Assembly (NCBI GenBank): GCA_023623095.1
Contig: JAMNXX010000030.1
Coordinates: forward strand, 1-10,148
Source: Bacillota bacterium
GTDB taxonomy: Bacteria; Bacillota; Clostridia; Peptostreptococcales; Thermotaleaceae
Length of the DNA: 10,148 bases
Direction of reading: 5' to 3'
The translations under genes and the position numbers were made by a program. Below, in pieces: positions 8,079-10,148 of the stretch. Under the pieces are notes generated by a model, which was not told the DNA's origin, did no database searches, and worked only from the letters and a program-made list of their open reading frames with translations. The first letter of the stretch is position 1; each line of letters opens with the position of its first letter.

Positions 8079-10126
8079 ATGATGATCGGATCCGAATGGG
8101 ATGGAGATATGCTACCAGAGTGGGAGAAGTTTCTAAATAGGGCAAACCGAACCAAGATGGAATGGGAAACTTTTATGAAGACAGGGAGGATAAGCCCTGA
8201 TAGTGTGATTTCAGCGGAAATTTTAAGTTCTTGGATTCGATGTAGGAAAAGAGGGCTAAACCCGTACAACGAAAAACCAGTTGTATGTAGTAGAGATGAA
8301 ATTGAACAACGTATCGAAGACAATTATAATTTACTAAAAACAGCTGCTCCTTTGCTACAGGAAATGTCAGAGAGCATAAGGGGATCTGGATTTCGGTTTG
8401 ATGTGTACGATGCAGATTTGTATCTTATTGCACGATTTGGAAAAAAAGGCATAGAAGAAAACTTACCAAGAAGAAAAATGCAGTTGGGTACGAGTCAAAG
8501 AGAAATGGATATTGGAACAAATGCCACATGTTTAGCAGCATTATTGGAAAAACCAATACAATTAATGGCGTATGAACATTATAATGTGATTTTTCATCGA
8601 ATGACTTGTGTAGCTGTTCCGATAAGAGGTGCAGATGGAAAAGTGACTGCAGTAATAAATGCAGATGGGTATTGTTGGCCAATGCACAAGCATACTTTAG
8701 CGATGTTAATTGCGCTTAGGAGAAGTATAGAGCATGAATTGCATCAAAATGAAGGACAAGAAAATGCTAAAATACTAAACAAGCTAAATATGGAAATAAT
8801 AGAAACGCTGGATAGTCCATTTATAGTGGTGGATAGAGACGGTACAGTTAAACTAGCAAATAAGGCAGCGCATAATATGTTAGGAAATAACCGAAAAGAA
8901 ATAGTAGGATTTTCTTGTGAAACTTTATGGGGAAATAGGAATCCATTTATGGAAGTGCTAAATAGAAAGAAAGAGATAAGAAATGGAGAATTCTTATTTC
9001 AATTAGGTTCTAAGGCGCTAAGATTGAGGGGCACCATAAGACCTATAATATCTGAAGAGGGAAAATTACAAGGAGCTAGTGGGATTTTAATGGATAACCT
9101 AAAAGTGAGTTGCAAGAATAAAAATAGAGCTGAACGTAAGGCCTATTATACTTTTGAAAATCTAATTGGAGAAAGTGCGGAAATAAAGCAAACGATACGG
9201 TTAGCCAGAGAAACTGCGGCAACGCATAGTAATATATTAATTCAAGGTGAAAGCGGAACAGGCAAGGAACTGTTTGCGCAGTCGATCCATAATGCAAGTT
9301 TATATAAAGAAGGACCTTTTGTTGCCGTAAATTGTTCCGCAATACCACAGGGGCTTTTAGAAAGTGAACTATTTGGGTATGAGGAGGGGAGTTTTACAGG
9401 AGCTAAAAGAGGCGGACAAATGGGAAAGTTTGAGTTAGCTGCACAAGGGACTATTTTTCTTGATGAAATAAATTCAATGCCTCTTGATATGCAGGTAAAG
9501 ATATTGAGAGTTCTGCAAAACAAAGCGATAACTCGAGTAGGCGGTTCTAATGAGATTCCTATTAATGTCAGAATTATTGCTGCAACAAATGTAGATTTAT
9601 GGGAATCAGTTAGGGAAGGAACCTTTAGGGAAGATTTATTCTATAGATTGAATGTAATTACGATAATTATACCACCACTAAGGGAAAGAACAGGGGATAT
9701 TCCGATTTTAGTTGATTACATTATTAAGAAGCTATCAAATCAAGCTCAACAAGAGATATTTGTTGAAGATGCAGCGATAAAATTAATGGAAGATATAATT
9801 GGCCGGGGAATGTCCGTGAATTGGAAAATGTTATTGAGAGAAGCCTGATTCTAGCTAGAACAAGAGGCTCAAACATAATAACATTGGAAGATGTTCTAGA
9901 TTATCGAGGGATTAGAGAATATAAATCCGAAAAGCTTTCCCAAGGGACTATCATAAAGGAAAAGAGTGTTAATACTGATGCCTATAAACTTGAATTGATT
10001 GAAAAACAGGAAATAGAGAGAGCTTTAAGAAAAAACAAAGCGAATATCTCTAAAACTGCACGGGAACTAGGTATTGCTAGGAATACGCTTTATAGAAAAA
10101 TTAAACGTTATAATATTCATGTTTGA
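8079..10126 (+). pseudogene. AcoR-like sigma-54-dependent regulator, frameshifted
   Basis: This is an enhancer-binding protein that would activate sigma-54 promoters. A GAF-type sensor region of the AcoR kind comes first (about 45-235, with SWIRC at 51-55), then a PAS domain (about 240-350). The AAA+ domain has Walker A GESGTGKE (390-397), the sigma-54 contact loop GSFTGA (437-442, usually GAFTGA), Walker B DEIN (462-465) and FREDLFYRLN. In the first frame the protein ends at 9848 after 589 residues. Just before that, the sequence in the -1 frame from 9794 reads YNWPGNVRELENVIERS, the expected end of the AAA+ domain. It continues to a Fis-type helix-turn-helix (ISKTARELGIARNTLYRKI) and a stop at 10124-10126. 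Adding one T near 9794 (gat-tat-aat) restores a 683-residue protein. I see no slippery heptamer. Start: ATG 8079 after AAAGGGGGA. Codons here (AGA, ATA, TTA) are more AT-rich than upstream genes. Without repair it would lack DNA binding. Confidence 0.9.
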
Positions 10127-10148
10127 TACACTTTTTTGGAAGTATTTT

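Noticed and set aside
9770..9800. Programmed -1 ribosomal frameshift in the sigma-54 regulator
   Set aside because: No X-XXY-YYZ slippery heptamer or obvious downstream stem-loop is seen near the junction, so a simple one-base deletion is more likely.

Overview
The window reads as the chromosome of a low-to-moderate-GC Firmicute, most likely a member of the Clostridia. This rests on strong AGGAGG-type ribosome binding sites, NAD-dependent DNA ligase followed directly by gatC-gatA-gatB, a GatB with a CxC...CxxC zinc site, and an AcoR-type sigma-54 activator. The genus is not resolved. All six genes are on the + strand.

Layout. Bases 1-599 carry no convincing gene. They hold a stem-loop (22-58), two diverged copies of a GC-rich palindromic repeat (115-160 and 332-374), and a possible weak promoter ahead of ligA. 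Bases 600-5896 form one tight block: ligA (DNA ligase), then gatC, gatA and gatB for the tRNA-dependent amidotransferase. The gaps are 49 and 18 nt, followed by an 11-nt gatA/gatB overlap. Bases 5897-6356 are non-coding with a strong stem-loop just after gatB. Bases 6357-6941 encode a 194-residue unrecognised protein with a faint ADP-ribosyltransferase-like pattern. After a clear TATAAT box, 7045-8040 encodes an AIR-synthase/HypE-like protein. Bases 8079-10126 encode an AcoR-like sigma-54 enhancer-binding regulator broken by one missing base near 9794.

The most remarkable observation is in gatA. The reading frame is intact and the amidase-signature scaffold is clearly recognisable. However, all three residues of the Ser-cisSer-Lys catalytic triad are replaced: Lys79 by Gln, cis-Ser154 by Ala, and nucleophile Ser178 by Ala at residue 177. 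Several neighbouring oxyanion and glutamine-binding positions have changed too. GatC and most of GatB, including its kinase motifs and zinc cysteines, look normal. The operon therefore seems to encode a transamidase whose glutaminase half is a pseudoenzyme. It could run on free ammonia, serve another role, or be a diverged paralogue of a second gatCAB elsewhere.

Family assignments come from motif recognition by eye; no database search was possible.
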